DNA from: Ganoderma boninense
Taxonomy: Eukaryota > Basidiomycota > Agaricomycetes > Polyporales > Polyporaceae
Direction of reading: 5' to 3'
Length of the DNA stretch: 64,000 bases
NCBI GenBank assembly: GCA_002900995.3
Contig: CM035312.1
Coordinates: 1,753,833-1,817,832 of the forward strand
Shown one piece after another: positions 51,833-63,744 of the stretch. The notes under the pieces were generated by a model that was given only the letters and a program-made list of their open reading frames with translations, was not told where the DNA came from and did no database searches. The first letter of the stretch is position 1; each line of letters starts with the position of its first letter. Position numbers and translations under genes: made by a program.

Positions 51833-53727
51833 ATGTCCACGCCCTCGCTTGACGAGTATACGCTCAGAGTTTTTGCCGTACCCCACTACCAGCATCCCGA
51901 CCAGTTAAAACACGTCTTCGTCGAAGTCCTCCATTCCACTGATGGTGAAGTCGGACGTCTCGAAGCGCTTCAAATCAAGAGGTTCTGCAGACCCGGTGTA
52001 GCATGCATCTTCGGGACCCTGGATGACCAGGGACCGGAAGTCGCGCAGTTCGCAAGGACGTTGTTCCAAGTCGAGGACGGGATTGGACATGGTCATCTAC
52101 GACCAGAGCTCATAAACCACGAACATCTCAAAGGGACAGGTGTTTGGGGCCAGGAACACGATCGTAGTGTGCTGTTATACGTCGAAAACATCCTTATTTA
52201 CGAAAGGGTACGTGGGGTCTATTCCCTTTGTTGGATAAGGGACTAACACCATATGTCGCTTCAGCGACACAGAGGCAAGGGGCTTCCATCCCGCATGCTC
52301 CAGAAGCTCGCCCAATGCGAGCACGCCCCCGCTGGTTCCCTCCTCATTGCCCGCCCTGTGCCTGAAGCTCCCGAAGAACCTCTTAGTGACGAGAAGCGTG
52401 CCGCTCTCATCTCTCTATACCACAAGGTTCGTCCTCAGTGTCATGTCGGGCATATATAGACCTCAACGTAGAGGATACTTTAGAATGGGTACCGCAGGAT
52501 CGGACGAACGAGTTACATGGGTTACTCGAAGAATCCATTGCACGCCTCCCGCTCTCTGCCAGTCGATAATGACGTGGAGGAGCAACGCTACGGGAGTAGC
52601 CCGATTGTCCTGGGGATGCCTCTGCATGATATCATCAAGCGAGGGCCCCTGGATCAACCAGTCCCTGATGTCGATAGGGCAATTCGGCTCGTCTACGCCC
52701 AGGATCCAGGACTTGTTAAAGTGAAAAACGAATTTGGCTTCACTCCCCTCCAAATGGCCGTAAGATGCGAGAACGTCTCAGCGGTCCGCTCGCTTCTAGC
52801 CTTGCCCACCGAAAGCGGCACACGTGCAGAGCTCGACTTGCATGACCACCCCCAGGGCCTTAGTCCTGAAGAAGCCTGCAGGTCTGTCATGTCGACGACT
52901 CGCCGGATGATGGAGTCCGTAACCGGAACCTGGCCAGGATGGACCTTCGCGAACGGCGCTCCGCACAGTTCTGTACCTCCTGAAACACGCCCGCGGCGAA
53001 CTGACTGGGATATCCGAGGGTGCTTTCGTGCACACCGTTCGTTGGGGCTGCACTTGTGGGCAATGCGCCGATGGGTGGCTATCGCCTCGTATGAGGTATC
53101 GGCTCGTGGGTGCGTTCTATCAAACTCGTTTTGCTCCTTACGAATAGGCTAACAGCCACTGCAGAGACCGCCCGCCGTCGCGCAGATGCGATGAAGAGGA
53201 CAATCCGAGGCTTGAAGCAAGGACCTGTACCCAACATGGCACCGGGGATGGAAGCCGTCCCTGCGGACGTGTGCTCTGGGAATGTCTCTAAGGCCTTCTA
53301 CGAAGGATACGAGGTCTGCGTCCGGGCAATCGCTTCTGTCCTGAGCGGCCAGGGGATGCAGGTTTGCCCCTCCCCGGTCTCGTTCATGCGGCTGTCGGCG
53401 ACCGCGCCGACCAGTTTTTGCTGAAGCGTGGTCCGCGTCGAGCATGCCCTGGACTTCATCGTCTACGCTGCCAGGTCTGAGTCGCTGCCGCCGAGGGGTT
53501 CGGGTGCGTGGGACGTGAGGCAGAGGGAGTTGTGCGCGCACGGCGACGAGCACGCTGTCGCGTACGCACGGATGGTGCAATGCGAGAACGATTTTGACTT
53601 TCCGCGGGTGGCTGAGCGGGCTGGCCTGCCCGATCAGTTCAAGTACCATGCCCATGGGGAGCTCCATCAACCCGGAGGGGCAGAGTCTTGGCTTCCCGTC
53701 ATCGCTGCGGGTATGGGGCTGGCATGA
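51833..53727 (+). pseudogene. GNAT-like plus ankyrin protein, first tandem copy, broken
   Basis: This is a member of a family I recognise from agaricomycete genomes: an N-terminal GNAT-like fold, ankyrin-like repeats and a Cys-rich motif. Exon 1 begins at MSTPSLDEYTLRV. After an intron comes the acetyl-CoA-loop-like RHRGKGLPSRMLQKL, then NGYRRIGRTSYMGYS, then ankyrin-like text (FGFTPLQMAVRCENVSAVRS). The frame then breaks near 52955: the continuation ALRTVLYLLKHARG, WGCTCGQCADGWLSPRMRYR lies in another frame. After a further intron (about 53109-53164), GNVSKAFYEGYEVCVRAI is in frame. Two more breaks follow, near 53360 (a G run) and near 53430, before VEHALDFIVYAARSE and ENDFDFPRVAERAGLP. Three shifts make a functional product unlikely unless they are assembly errors. 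Confidence 0.75.
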
Positions 53728-54038
53728 AGGGCTCGGGCGGGGCTTGGACGGTTATGATGTTTGTGAGTGTCGCTTGAAGACTGGTTGGAGGGTATCGGAA
53801 TCTGAATGTTTTATTTCCCAACGCGTTCTATGTGCTGGTGTTCTAGTCCAGGAATATACATCTTTGAGAAGCTGATGTGTTCGGTGGGTTGGTTTAGAGC
53901 GTATAGCTCGGGAATTCGTCCCTTGTTAAGTATTAGTTGATGGTTTGTACGGGATAACGTTACGTCACTGAATTGCTGCCGGGTGTCGTCCAATACTGGC
54001 CCCCTGTCGCCCACCACCTCTCTTGACATCCAACCACC
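53728..54038. other. Spacer between the tandem copies
   Basis: About 310 bp holding the end of copy 1 and the promoter of copy 2. Nothing else is recognised. Confidence 0.5.
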
Positions 54039-56063
54039 ATGTCCTTGACTCCTGAATCCTTCGCCGGCCAATGTGCCGTGGACATCAAGGCCGAACCGCA
54101 CGACGAGTACCCAGAGGCGTTGAAGGTCATATCCGTTAAGGCCATACATCCCATCCATGGTGGCATTGGCTCCCTTACGGCGCTGAAAATCAATAGGAGG
54201 CTGCTGCGAGGAGACTTCCTCATGGTCATGGACGACGAGTCGCAGGAGCTCTCAGATTTTGCAACCACGCTATTCGATGAGATGGGTCACCTTAGGCCCG
54301 AGTTCATCGAACATGAACACCAGAAAGGGAGTGGCGTTTGGGGGCACGAGCTCGACAGCGGGGTGTTGCTTTATGTTCTGTCGGTCAATGTGCGGCAGGT
54401 AAGGGCGAAACAGCATGCGTTCAGATCACGGCTGACGCGTATCGTCCAGGACTATAGGCGGAAGGGCGTGGGCTCTTTTCTTCTGCAGAAGCTGGCGCAC
54501 TCAGAGCACGCCACTCCTGGCTCTTTCTTGATCGCATGGCCTACCCCAGAGCCTGACGATTTCGCTGCGCGCCCGTCGGAAGAAGAATGGGAGCACCAGA
54601 GGGCCGTCGTAGTGGACCTTTTCCATAAGGTAGTGGATATTCCAGAACGCGTTTTCAGCAGTATATGCTCAACTCTGTCTCCAGAACCAATTCCGGAGGA
54701 TCGGAAGAACGTCTTTCCTAGCGTATGCGACGGATCCCAATCATCCCTCCCGCTCCCTCGCGGCAACGGACGACGCCAAACAGAACAGAGCGTCAAGGGG
54801 TCTACCAGCCAGCGGCCTGTCCGTCGCTGTGGGGATGCTGTCATCAGGCAAGGGGGGATACACTATCCTACGTCCCGGTCACAGTCCTCTAGAGCTCGAT
54901 CCCAGCGTCACTCTCAATACGGCTGCAATGGACGACCTTTTCCGCCAGATCCCCCTGTCCATCCTAATTGCAGCAGGCATCACCGGATTCAAGGTCCCAG
55001 ACATTGAGGGAAGAATTCGTAACGCATACAACCAGGATCCATCATCGCTCTACGTGAAGGACAATCAAGGACGGTCAGCTCTTCGAGCTGCAATCTATGC
55101 GAGGAACTTGACCGCTATCCAGGCGCTCCTCGCCCTCCCAATCGAAAGCGGGATCCAGGAGGAGCTGAGGTCTCGTGACGAAACAGGGTGGACCCCCGTG
55201 GAGGCATGCGAGCGGGAGATTCGGTCCGACAGCGCACTTGACCTGCTACTCCGGAGGGTACCAGAGGCACCAGCATCCCTACGTATACTCTACGTGCTGA
55301 AGAAAGCCTCGGGAGAAGACATCCAGGCTACCCAAGAAGAATTCATCAACAGCCGCCAGTGGGGATGCAGTTGTGGGCAATGCACAGACGGGTGGCTTTC
55401 GCCCCGGATGCGGTATCGTCTAAAATGTACGTGGTGGTCAGCGAGGGCACCATGCGTTAAGTCACTAGCTGACCGAATTCACAGGGACTGCGGAGGTCAC
55501 TGGCGACACCATGATGCTCGATTCCGAAGCTATTCTAACACGGCGCCAGAGGCTGTTCGATGGACTTGGAATCGAATTTCTTCCCCGAAACGTACCAAGA
55601 CGGAGGCGTCTCGAAGTCGTTCTACAGAGGATATACGGACGCCGTTCGTGCGGTCGGGCGGGTCCTCCAGAAGCCTGGCCGCGACGGCCTGCCCCTCGTC
55701 CCCAACCTAGTCGCAGAGTTTGGCTACCAAACGGCGCACTTCCTCTCCGGGGGCGCAGATGCTGCCCACCAAGCGCTCAGCTATACATTGTTCACCGCGA
55801 TGGAGGAGTCGCCGCTCGGAGACAAGACTTGGGATGATATGCAAGAGGAATTGGCCGAAGAAGGGGATGCCATGTCGGCGCAGTATACGAGTCTTCCAAA
55901 GTGTGCCAACGACCTCGACTTTACGCGCGTGGCGGAGCGGACTGGCTTGCCTGACCTGGAGCGCTTCCAGGGGTACAGCTCTCAACGGGGCTATCGTATG
56001 GATGTTGATGATATGGGTTTCCGAGATGAGGACGACGAAGAGGAGGAAGACGACGGGTGGTAA
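54039..56063 (+). CDS. GNAT-like plus ankyrin protein, second tandem copy
   Basis: This is a paralogue of the broken gene just upstream. Exons: 54039-54398, 54450-54629, 54685-55426, 55485-56063. The GNAT-like part has VLLYVLSVNVRQ and DYRRKGVGSFLLQKL, a plausible acetyl-CoA pyrophosphate loop. FRRIGRTSFLAYA links to a helical segment (LFRQIPLSILIAAGITGF) and ankyrin-like repeats (DNQGRSALRAAIYARNLTAI, DETGWTPVEAC). The signature RQWGCSCGQCTDGWLSPRMR lies at about residue 405. The last exon encodes ESNFFPETYQDGGVSKSFYR, then LPKCANDLDFTRVAERTGLP and an acidic tail. One frame change between 55540 and 55560 is not explained by any splice site I can find. Biochemical function is unknown; acetyltransferase activity is only inferred. 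Confidence 0.78.
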
Positions 56064-56561
56064 GAAGTTATATTAAGCAGCGTCTGAATGTACTTGTATG
56101 AAGTTGCTGAGTGCCGTAACGGAGGACCCTGTATATTAGACTTGCACCAGTCAAAGTCAGCTGAAGTGATTCCACCTTTGTTCGACGATCAACTCATTCG
56201 CCTTCGTTTCATCCACCAAGAAAAGATGTTATTATATCCCGACGAAGCAGCACGAGACTGCGGCAGGCGTTTAATCTTGTAGGCGAGTCTCTCCATCTGC
56301 GTCCGCCGCCATTTACTCCGGGGACTCTATTCGACGGGAAGAACATCCCACGCGAGTCGCACGAAAAGTCTCGGGCCGCCACCGAGGCGCTGACAACTAT
56401 GCGTTCTGTCAGCCAATACGTACGCGTAGGATGTGCGGAGAGCATCCCGAACTTCGAAGTATATACAAGGCCAGGTGACGGATGGCGAATGGGTGTCGAT
56501 CGCTAGACCCCTCTCCACATTGCACTTCTACACTTCAGAGATCTTCACAGCAGCGCCAAAA
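56064..56561. other. Spacer and promoter of the glycosidase gene
   Basis: About 500 bp. The right end is the glycosidase promoter. No gene is seen. Confidence 0.5.
56460..56470 (+). promoter_or_regulatory. TATA box of the glycosidase gene
   Basis: TATATACAAGG lies about 95 bp upstream of the ATG at 56562, a standard position for a fungal TATA box. Confidence 0.45.
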
Positions 56562-58892
56562 ATGCTCACCTCGGTATGCCGAGGGGCCATCCTCCTCCTA
56601 GGACTCGCCGAGGTCGCTTCCGCGACGAGCATCGACCGTCACGGGATCGTCTCGCGCTACAACCCCTCCCGCAACGCGTCAAGCAATAGCACGCCCATGC
56701 AGGTCGGCAACGGCCACTTCGCGTTCGGCGCCGACGTCACCGGGCTGCAGTCCTTCCTCCCGTTCGCCATCATGTCCGACTGGGGCTGGAAGAACGACTC
56801 CCTGCCCGACGGCACGACCGAGGCGGACCTCGAGGCGTTCCGCGGCGAAACATGGGACAACGTGACGTATCTGTTCGGAGGCCCGGAGCCGCTACTGGAC
56901 TGGCTCACCGGGAACCCGGGGCGCGTGAACTTGGGGCGGGTCGGGCTGCTGTTCGTCGACGAGGCGGGCAATGCGATGGACGTCGCGGAGGCGGATTTGG
57001 AGCAGACGAAGCAGACGCTGGATTTGTGGACGGGCACGATGACGAGCAGCTTCCAGTGGCTGGGCGAGGAGGTCGTCGTCCAGACGGTCGCGGCGCAGAG
57101 CAGCGACGCGGTCGCCGTGACGATCGAGTCTGCGCTGGTCGAGCAGGGTCGCCTGGGCGTCTTCCTCGACTTTCCGTGGAACGACGGAGGACGTTCATCG
57201 GATTCCAAGCGCCGTTTGTGGGCTACTGGAACGAGACGAGCAAGCACACGACATCGTTGACCACTGGACCGGACCTGGGGAAGAACATCGCGGCGTCCAT
57301 CTCGCATACGATGGTGAACAACACGTTCTTCACCGCCGTGGGTGGAGGGGACTCCTTCGCCATCGAACGTGTGTCGCCCGACGAGCATCGCTACACTATC
57401 CTGCCGAACGCATCCAGCTCGTCCTTCTCCCTTACGATCGCGTATGCTCTGGACGCGCCGAAGACGATACCAGCGGTCCGCAATATCACAACGGAGTCTG
57501 AGAGCGTCTGGGTGGAATACTGGTCGAAGAATGGTTTCATCGACCTCGTGACAGACTCGAGCGATTCGCGCGCGGACGAGCTGCAGAGGCGGATCATCCT
57601 CTCCCGGTATCTGTTGCGCGTCAACGAGGCAGGCGACACGCCGCCGCAGGAGGTACGTCGGCCACAAATGTTCCGTCCGTCTGTGCCCGCGTTGATTGTC
57701 CATCTCTAAGTCGGGCCTAGTTAACAACGGCTGGGTGAGTGAGAACTACAGGTTATGGAGAACCAACCGCATATACTCACCTCAAACCCTGTAGTACGGC
57801 AAGTTCCACATGGAGATGTTCTTCTGGCACAGCGCACACTGGGCGCTCTGGAACACCTGGGATCTCCTCGACCGCTCAACTGGGACCTACGAGCGCTTCA
57901 TGGCCACATCTGTGCAGCGCGCACAGGGCCAAGAAGGGTATGCCACCGGAGCGCGCTGGCCCAAGATGACGGATCCGTCGGGGAGAACGTCACCCGGGGA
58001 TATCAACGAGCTGCTGCTCTGGCAGCAGCCCCACCCGCTCGTGTTCGCGGAGTACGAGTACCGCGCAACCGGTTCTCGGGCGACACTGGAGAAGTGGCGG
58101 GACGTTGTGCGGGAGACCGCGGACTGGATGGCTGTCTACCCGAAATGGAACGAGAGCACGGGGGTCTACGACTTGGGGCCGCCGATGTACGTTGTCAGCG
58201 AAGACACGGCTCCCAACGCGACGCGCAATGCCGCGTTTGAGCTTGCATACTGGCGGTTCGGGTTGGATCACGCGGCGACTTGGATGGAACGCCTCGAGGA
58301 GGACGTTCCGGAGGCGTGGACGGAGGTGCGCGACAACCTGGCACCGCTCCCAATCGAGGACGGGGTGTATACGGTATATGAGGGGATCCCGAGCGACTTC
58401 TGGGATACGCCGACATACACCAGCGACCACCCGGCGTTGGTGGGTCTGTATGGATGGCTGCCGCAGACGGCGAACCTGAGCGTCGAGGTGGCAAAAGCGA
58501 CGGCGGAGAAGGTCTGGGCGAGCTGGAACATCAGCGACTGTTGGGGGTGAGCATCCATTCGTTGCGTTTGAGCATACCAGCAGATGGGCTGATGATTCAC
58601 GCACCGAACGCATGGAAGGTGGGACTTCCCGATGCTGGCCATGTCCGCCGCGCGCAACGGAGAGACGGAGAAGGCGGTCGAGTGGCTCCTTCATCCTCTG
58701 TTCGCCTTCGACGATGTCGGAATGCCCGTGCCAGCGTCGCGCGTTCCGACTCCGTACTTCCCGGGTTCAGGCGCACTGCTTTACGCCGTTGCAATGATGG
58801 CGGAGGGGTGGGACGGAAGCGATGGGGCAGCGCCCGGGTTCCCGGCGGAGGGATGGCAGATACGCACGGAGGAGCTGAGCAAGGCTATGTGA
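56562..58892 (+). CDS. Secreted six-hairpin glycosidase (GH65/GH95-like)
   Basis: This is a predicted extracellular (alpha/alpha)6-barrel glycoside hydrolase. Exons: 56562-57652, 57711-57734 (24 nt), 57795-58546, 58619-58892, about 713 residues. A signal peptide (SVCRGAILLLGLAEVASA) precedes GNGHFAFGADVTGLQSF, RGETWDNVTYLFGGPEPLL and, in the barrel, GKFHMEMFFWHSAHWALWN, ARWPKMTDPSG, INELLLWQQPHP and CWGWDFPMLAM. A frame change at about 57187 separates VFLDFPWNDG from FIGFQAPFVGYWNE. One missing base there would restore the family sequence, so this is either an assembly error or a broken allele. The exact GH family and substrate cannot be fixed from sequence reading; acidic residues of the barrel are conserved. 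Confidence 0.8.
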
Positions 58893-59741
58893 CAGATGAC
58901 GAATGGAACTTCGCGATTCGGAGGATGATTTGGTATTCAGGCGGGAGGCTGCAAGCATACAACTAGTACTTGAGAGGTCAATTGCATAATTCTTGACATA
59001 GAACGGAGCCACGTACCTGTGTAGGCTGAGAGAAACTTCTCGACCTGTGAGGGTGGGTCCTCCTGAAGCGTTGGTCGAGGCGGCGGACGCAACTTCGGAC
59101 ACAGTACCCGGGAGGATTGAATGCCGAACCTGGGCATTTCGCTTCCCGGGAGTTTCACCGCGCTGCTGTCTGGTGTCATGAGTTTCAAATGGTTTACTTC
59201 CAAACGCGCGAATCACTGCTCCGAGCCATGCACACCTTGTATGCTGCGCGTGTCTCTCGTGGCATTATGAAGGCGCGATCCTACCATCGCCGCCTGACAG
59301 GATGTGCATTGAGGACGTGGGCAAGGGGCATCCGGGAATGGACTGGAAGGGCTACGAATGTTGGAAGCGGTGTAGGAGATGAGATGGTCGACAGAAGGGG
59401 AGATTGAATTCGGGAAGAGAAGGATCGAGAAGGGGAGGTGACAGGAGACGGTCGTCGGACATGGTCAACTGACGACGAGGCGCTGTTGTCTAGGGCGACT
59501 GCGATTGCGCCAGGGCTGTCTGCTTATACGGATTTGAATGGGCATAGGAAGGATGTCCTAGTCTGATTAGTGCTTCTGTTGTAGGTGGATAAAGGCGTGT
59601 GGTGATAGGAGATATGCGGATAAACGAAAGGGGGTGCCTGGAGAGGCCGGCGCCTGTTGGATGTTGCGCCCGCTTCGATTCGTCTCCGATCTCGACCACG
59701 ACCTCCGTTGCGGCCTCTTCTTCCTGCTAAGTATCACCACC
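58893..59741. other. Spacer
   Basis: About 850 bp between two plus-strand genes. The last 100 bp is pyrimidine-rich, consistent with a promoter and leader. No gene is recognised. Confidence 0.5.
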
Positions 59742-61029
59742 ATGGCTGCTCCTCATCCCGCCCCCGGCCCTCAGTCTCTCACCGTCCTCACCACGTCCCC
59801 CGCACCCACTCCCCGCCCAGCAGACGTGCACCCGCCAGCCATGAACGGAACCACCATCTCGCCGGCCGAGCTCAGACACATCACCTCGGCCACCAACCTC
59901 GTACCTTCGTCGCGCGAACGCAAGCTCTCCAGCCATAACTCACAGCACCTCCGTACACATCGTCTGGGCTCTCGTTCCCCGGCATCCATTCCCTCTTCTC
60001 CAACATCAGTGTAAGTACGCGCCCATCTCCAACCACACCCTTGACCCCGCTCTCCCTCTGTCTGACAGTTTTTCCAGTCACTCCTCCTCCTCAGCAATCT
60101 TCGAGCGAGATATCGAACCCATTTCCTCGCCACTTCCCTTGACCGTTGACCCACATCATATCCCCCGCGCCAAGTTCACAGAAGAAATCGAGCGCTCCGT
60201 TCCATCCGTGCTCGACAGCGCTGCTGCAGTGCTCACCTCCACAAACCCTGACGACGATGACTTGGATGCCATTTCGATCGTCACCCCAGCCCCAATGGAT
60301 CCGGGCTATCAGAGTGGATTCACAAGTCCCATGTCCCGTTTGAGCAGCCGAAGCCCAAGTCCCTCGGGCAACAGGCGGAGCTTACTCTTCAGCAATTCTC
60401 TCCCAGGTTCGCCCCCCAGACCCATTCACAGCACATCTCCTGTTCGCCCCACTGTCCAGATCAACTCGTCCCCGCCGGGACCCACGTCCATGCTTCCATC
60501 AACGGTGACACCCACACCAACATCAACACATTTCTCCGCGGCATCCAGCGCGGCGTCTGATGGCGATGCAGACTCGAACGCGTCGTCTCCGACGACCGCA
60601 GTCCACACCGAAAACCCCCTGCACAGCCTCCCTTCACAACCCCAGCAGCTGACGTCAATCACCGTCCCCGCACCGTTTCCCTCGCATCCCCCTTCCCCCA
60701 AGAACGTCACAAAACGGCTCTCGTTCATCTCCTACATGGACCTCCTCTCCTCCACCCCAGCCTCCGCCATCCCACTATCCAGTCTCACCTCTTCCGCTGT
60801 TGTCTCCGAGCCCCCGCCCCATATCCCCAGCGTCATGGGACTTCCTCAGGCCCACTACGCAGCCAGCTCCAGTGGTGGTAGCATTCACGGTGCACCGACC
60901 TTCGTACTCGAACGTGATGGTGCTGTGGGTGTCGATGATGTCGGCGGTGAATGGGAGCGCGAAGGCCTTGGCAAGGGTCTAGAGGAGCGGCTGGAAGCGC
61001 TTAACGCAGCCGTCCCTTCCAGGGCCTAG
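59742..61029 (+). CDS. Ser/Pro-rich protein of unknown function
   Basis: Exons 59742-60010 and 60069-61029 join in frame to 409 residues. The protein is rich in Ser, Pro and Thr throughout and has no signal peptide or membrane segment. The most structured segments are AELRHITSATNLVPSSRERK near the N-terminus, AKFTEEIERSVPSVLDSAA in the middle, KRLSFISYMDLLSSTPASAI near residue 315 and a C-terminal amphipathic helix (LGKGLEERLEALNAAV). I do not recognise the family with confidence. The KRLSFISY segment looks like a kinase target motif or a short linear motif. The start has a good context (ACCATGG). Confidence 0.7.
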
Positions 61030-62790
61030 CCGTGTCGCGCATGCGCGTTCCACACCTCCTCATGACTACGGTAACCCATGGCCTAGCCGTCAGAGACGAC
61101 TTCTGCTCATAGCTTACTGATGACTGCGCCAAATCCTCCGGCTTTTGGTCCCATGTGCCTATGCACCCCGATTCTCTCCCCTGTGGCCGTGGTTGGCCGA
61201 GTGGCTCGTTTTCCCGTTCACATCTTTGCAGGAGTGACGTACTCTGCTCCCGTGTGTTCGATTTTGCCGAGCTGGACATTTCCTGACGCCGTTGATCACA
61301 TCCTATCCTACGTCTTAGGTCGTAATTGCTTTGAACTGAATACTTTTATGGTTTTGTATCACCAAAGGCCCGTTCCGTCCAACTTCCTTCCGACTTTCCC
61401 CCACACCCATCCCCCTTCGCCGCTACCCTCTTCCACATGTATTTCGGTTGAGTTTCCTCCCTCCCCTTCTCTCTCCTCGTTTATTCACTGTTTATTTTGC
61501 CTTTATCATTCCTTCGTCTTTTCTTCCTCACGGCTTCCGCGCTCTGACGTGAGGGAGCACATGTGGAGCTTCCAAACGAACGGCCCTCGGTCTATTTATC
61601 GCTTCCGACCCACGCTGCTGCTGCTACGTTACCAATACATGTACCACTAATCTCTCGCCCATTTCTCCGGCTCCGGCTCCCTCTTGACGGCTCCTGCTCG
61701 GCCTCCGCAACGCGGCTTTGACTATCACAACTACTATCCTAGCCGTATTCATATTACTTGCAGATCTCTTCTCCCTCCCATCCCCTCCACTCCCGCCACC
61801 AACTACGACCCTTTGCGAACGCCGACGCCGGAGCTACAATTTTGACAAGCTCTCAAAGTTCAAACCCAAGCTTCGAATTCTCGATGTATGCATGACTACT
61901 GTGTTACTCCTTCCCATATGCCAACTTCCCTACGAACGATCTCGAGCTCATATCTGGCGTGTTGGTAGTGTTCGAATACCGTGTACAGGGATCGGATGTC
62001 GTGCGCGTTCACACAGAATAGAAACAATAAATGGCGCTGTCTTCTTCCTCCGGTTATGTCGCAGGCTGGCCGGTGACGAGTAAGCTAAGGTGCTTACACG
62101 GCTACGAAACTCTGAATGTCAGGCTTTCAGGATTTGCTGACGCTGATTGTGTCGCGGTATGCGAAGCATATTTGGGGGGGCATATATAGACATATGGGAG
62201 CTGTAGTAGTATCCCAGGGATCCATGGTTGACACTGACAGTGCATGCATTTGAAGGTGGTCTTCCCCCCGACTCATGTAAATTTTGTACAGGTATGTACC
62301 GGAAGCGTAATGCATGATGACACGCAGCTCAACATCGGCTTCGTGACCGCGGGAGACCCTGCAGAAGAACCGGGTCGTCCACAAACAAAGGAGTCACAGC
62401 AGATTTACGTTGGTGAGGACTGGGCTGGGCTGTTAAGGCCTTGAGGGAACAGAGCTGAGAGGGGTCCTGCGGTTACTGAATGCGATCCACCTATAGCTAC
62501 AGTACCCCCGGACCCGGACCGGATAGGATGGGTCTGGCGCGTACGTGCAGTAGCGAAGGAACTGGCAAAGATGCGTTGATCGCGTGCAGGAGATACATGG
62601 GCCAATCATCGTACTGTTCCGCAGCTCCGGGAGGCAGGAAGGTAGTAGTTATGGCCTATGGAAGAAGAGGTTGACGGTGTGGCCAGCACACGTTACTTGG
62701 CTGTCGACGACCAATAAAGTTGAGCGCCTTTGAACTATCAGGTAGAAATCATGGCGTACCAGCTCTGACAAATCTCGACAATACTGTACT
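61030..62790. other. Gene-poor region
   Basis: About 1.8 kb. The stretch 61380-61550 is pyrimidine-rich, and 62160-62300 is AT-rich. No gene, tRNA or repeat is recognised. Confidence 0.5.
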
Positions 62791-63139
62791 TTAGGCCCAG
62801 GATCCGAGGGCAACCTTGCCCTCTCCTTCCCGTGGGACCTCCATGATCGCGAATCCGTCGTCGGTCTTGGTATGCCGACTAGACCCGCATCCGTCGGATG
62901 GAGAAAACTGCGACACCGTGGAAGAGCCATCCGGACTCTCGTCTTCATGTGGCTCCTCCGGATCCCGGCCAGGGTCTATGGTCGCGCCAAGCGAGCCAAG
63001 CGCAGACGCGAAGCGGACCGATCGCTCGCTGAGGGCATGTGAGCTGTACAAGGGGTCGTTGGTACCGAGCCCGAGCGCAGTTCTTTGGGAAACTTCTTGG
63101 AGATCAAGGATGAAATGCGATACCAGTATGGATGAGAGT
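62791..63139 (-). CDS. Last exon of a DUF6533-like membrane protein
   Basis: The minus strand from an acceptor at 63140-63142 reads LSSILVSHFILDLQEVSQ, then TALGLGTNDPLYSS and a soluble acidic tail ending KVALGSWA before TAA. This is how the cytoplasmic tail of agaricomycete DUF6533-type seven-helix proteins looks: the end of the last helix, then SRFILDLR-like text. The upstream exons with the other helices are not found in the next 860 bp, which instead holds repeats. The gene is therefore either truncated or continues beyond the right edge across a long interruption. Confidence 0.5.
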
Positions 63140-63376
63140 CTGAAGACGAAAGAGCAGTATCAGCACGGGGCCAAGGGGATGTACATCAGGAAAATCCCCA
63201 AATGCTATTGGGCCCTATTTACCCATAATTCGGGGAATTAGGCCGTTAGTCTAATTCGCTTAGTCCCCTGCTAATGAGTGGTCGATAGCGCCGTTAGTAC
63301 GCGTTATGAATGCTTTAGAGCATGCTCGGAATGGTGGGATAAATTCCAATAATACCCCCATAACGCCTGTATAATT

Positions 63377-63412
63377 GCACGGAATAGCGCGGAATAGCAC
63401 GGAATAGCACGC
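63377..63412. repeat. 10-bp tandem repeat
   Basis: GGAATAGC(A/G)C is repeated three times, flanked by a partial unit. Confidence 0.8.
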
Positions 63413-63539
63413 ATTCGAGGTTTGCGAGCAGAACAATATTATCATTGGTACTCGACTGCTATATGAAACGACTGTACAACCGTTGGGTAAAGAAGAAGGC
63501 ATCTACTCGTAAACATAGTGATGACTACACTGGGTTATA

Positions 63540-63744
63540 GACGGAGGCAGCGGAAACACGTAAGGACAGGCACGCGGTGACTCGGGTCGGAGCGAGGACT
63601 ATGGTGGGATAGTCAAATTAATACGGAAACTTCAAGGAGCGACACGATTCGGAATGAGTGGAGGTTGATGGAGGCTGTTGCAAAACACGTAAGGACAGGC
63701 GCGCAGGGACTTGGGTCGGAGCGAGGACTACCGTGGATGTAGTC
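63540..63744. repeat. Pair of ~75-bp direct repeats
   Basis: The segments 63540-63614 and 63668-63744 are direct repeats at an offset of about 129 bp. Both contain AACACGTAAGGACAGG and GGGTCGGAGCGAGGACTA and end near GTAGTC or ATAGTC. Several substitutions separate them, so the duplication is not recent. Confidence 0.75.

Noticed and set aside
52919..52937. 19-nt GT...AG stretch that would restore frame in GNAT-ankyrin copy 1
   Set aside because: Far too short for a spliceosomal intron; a frameshift is the simpler reading.
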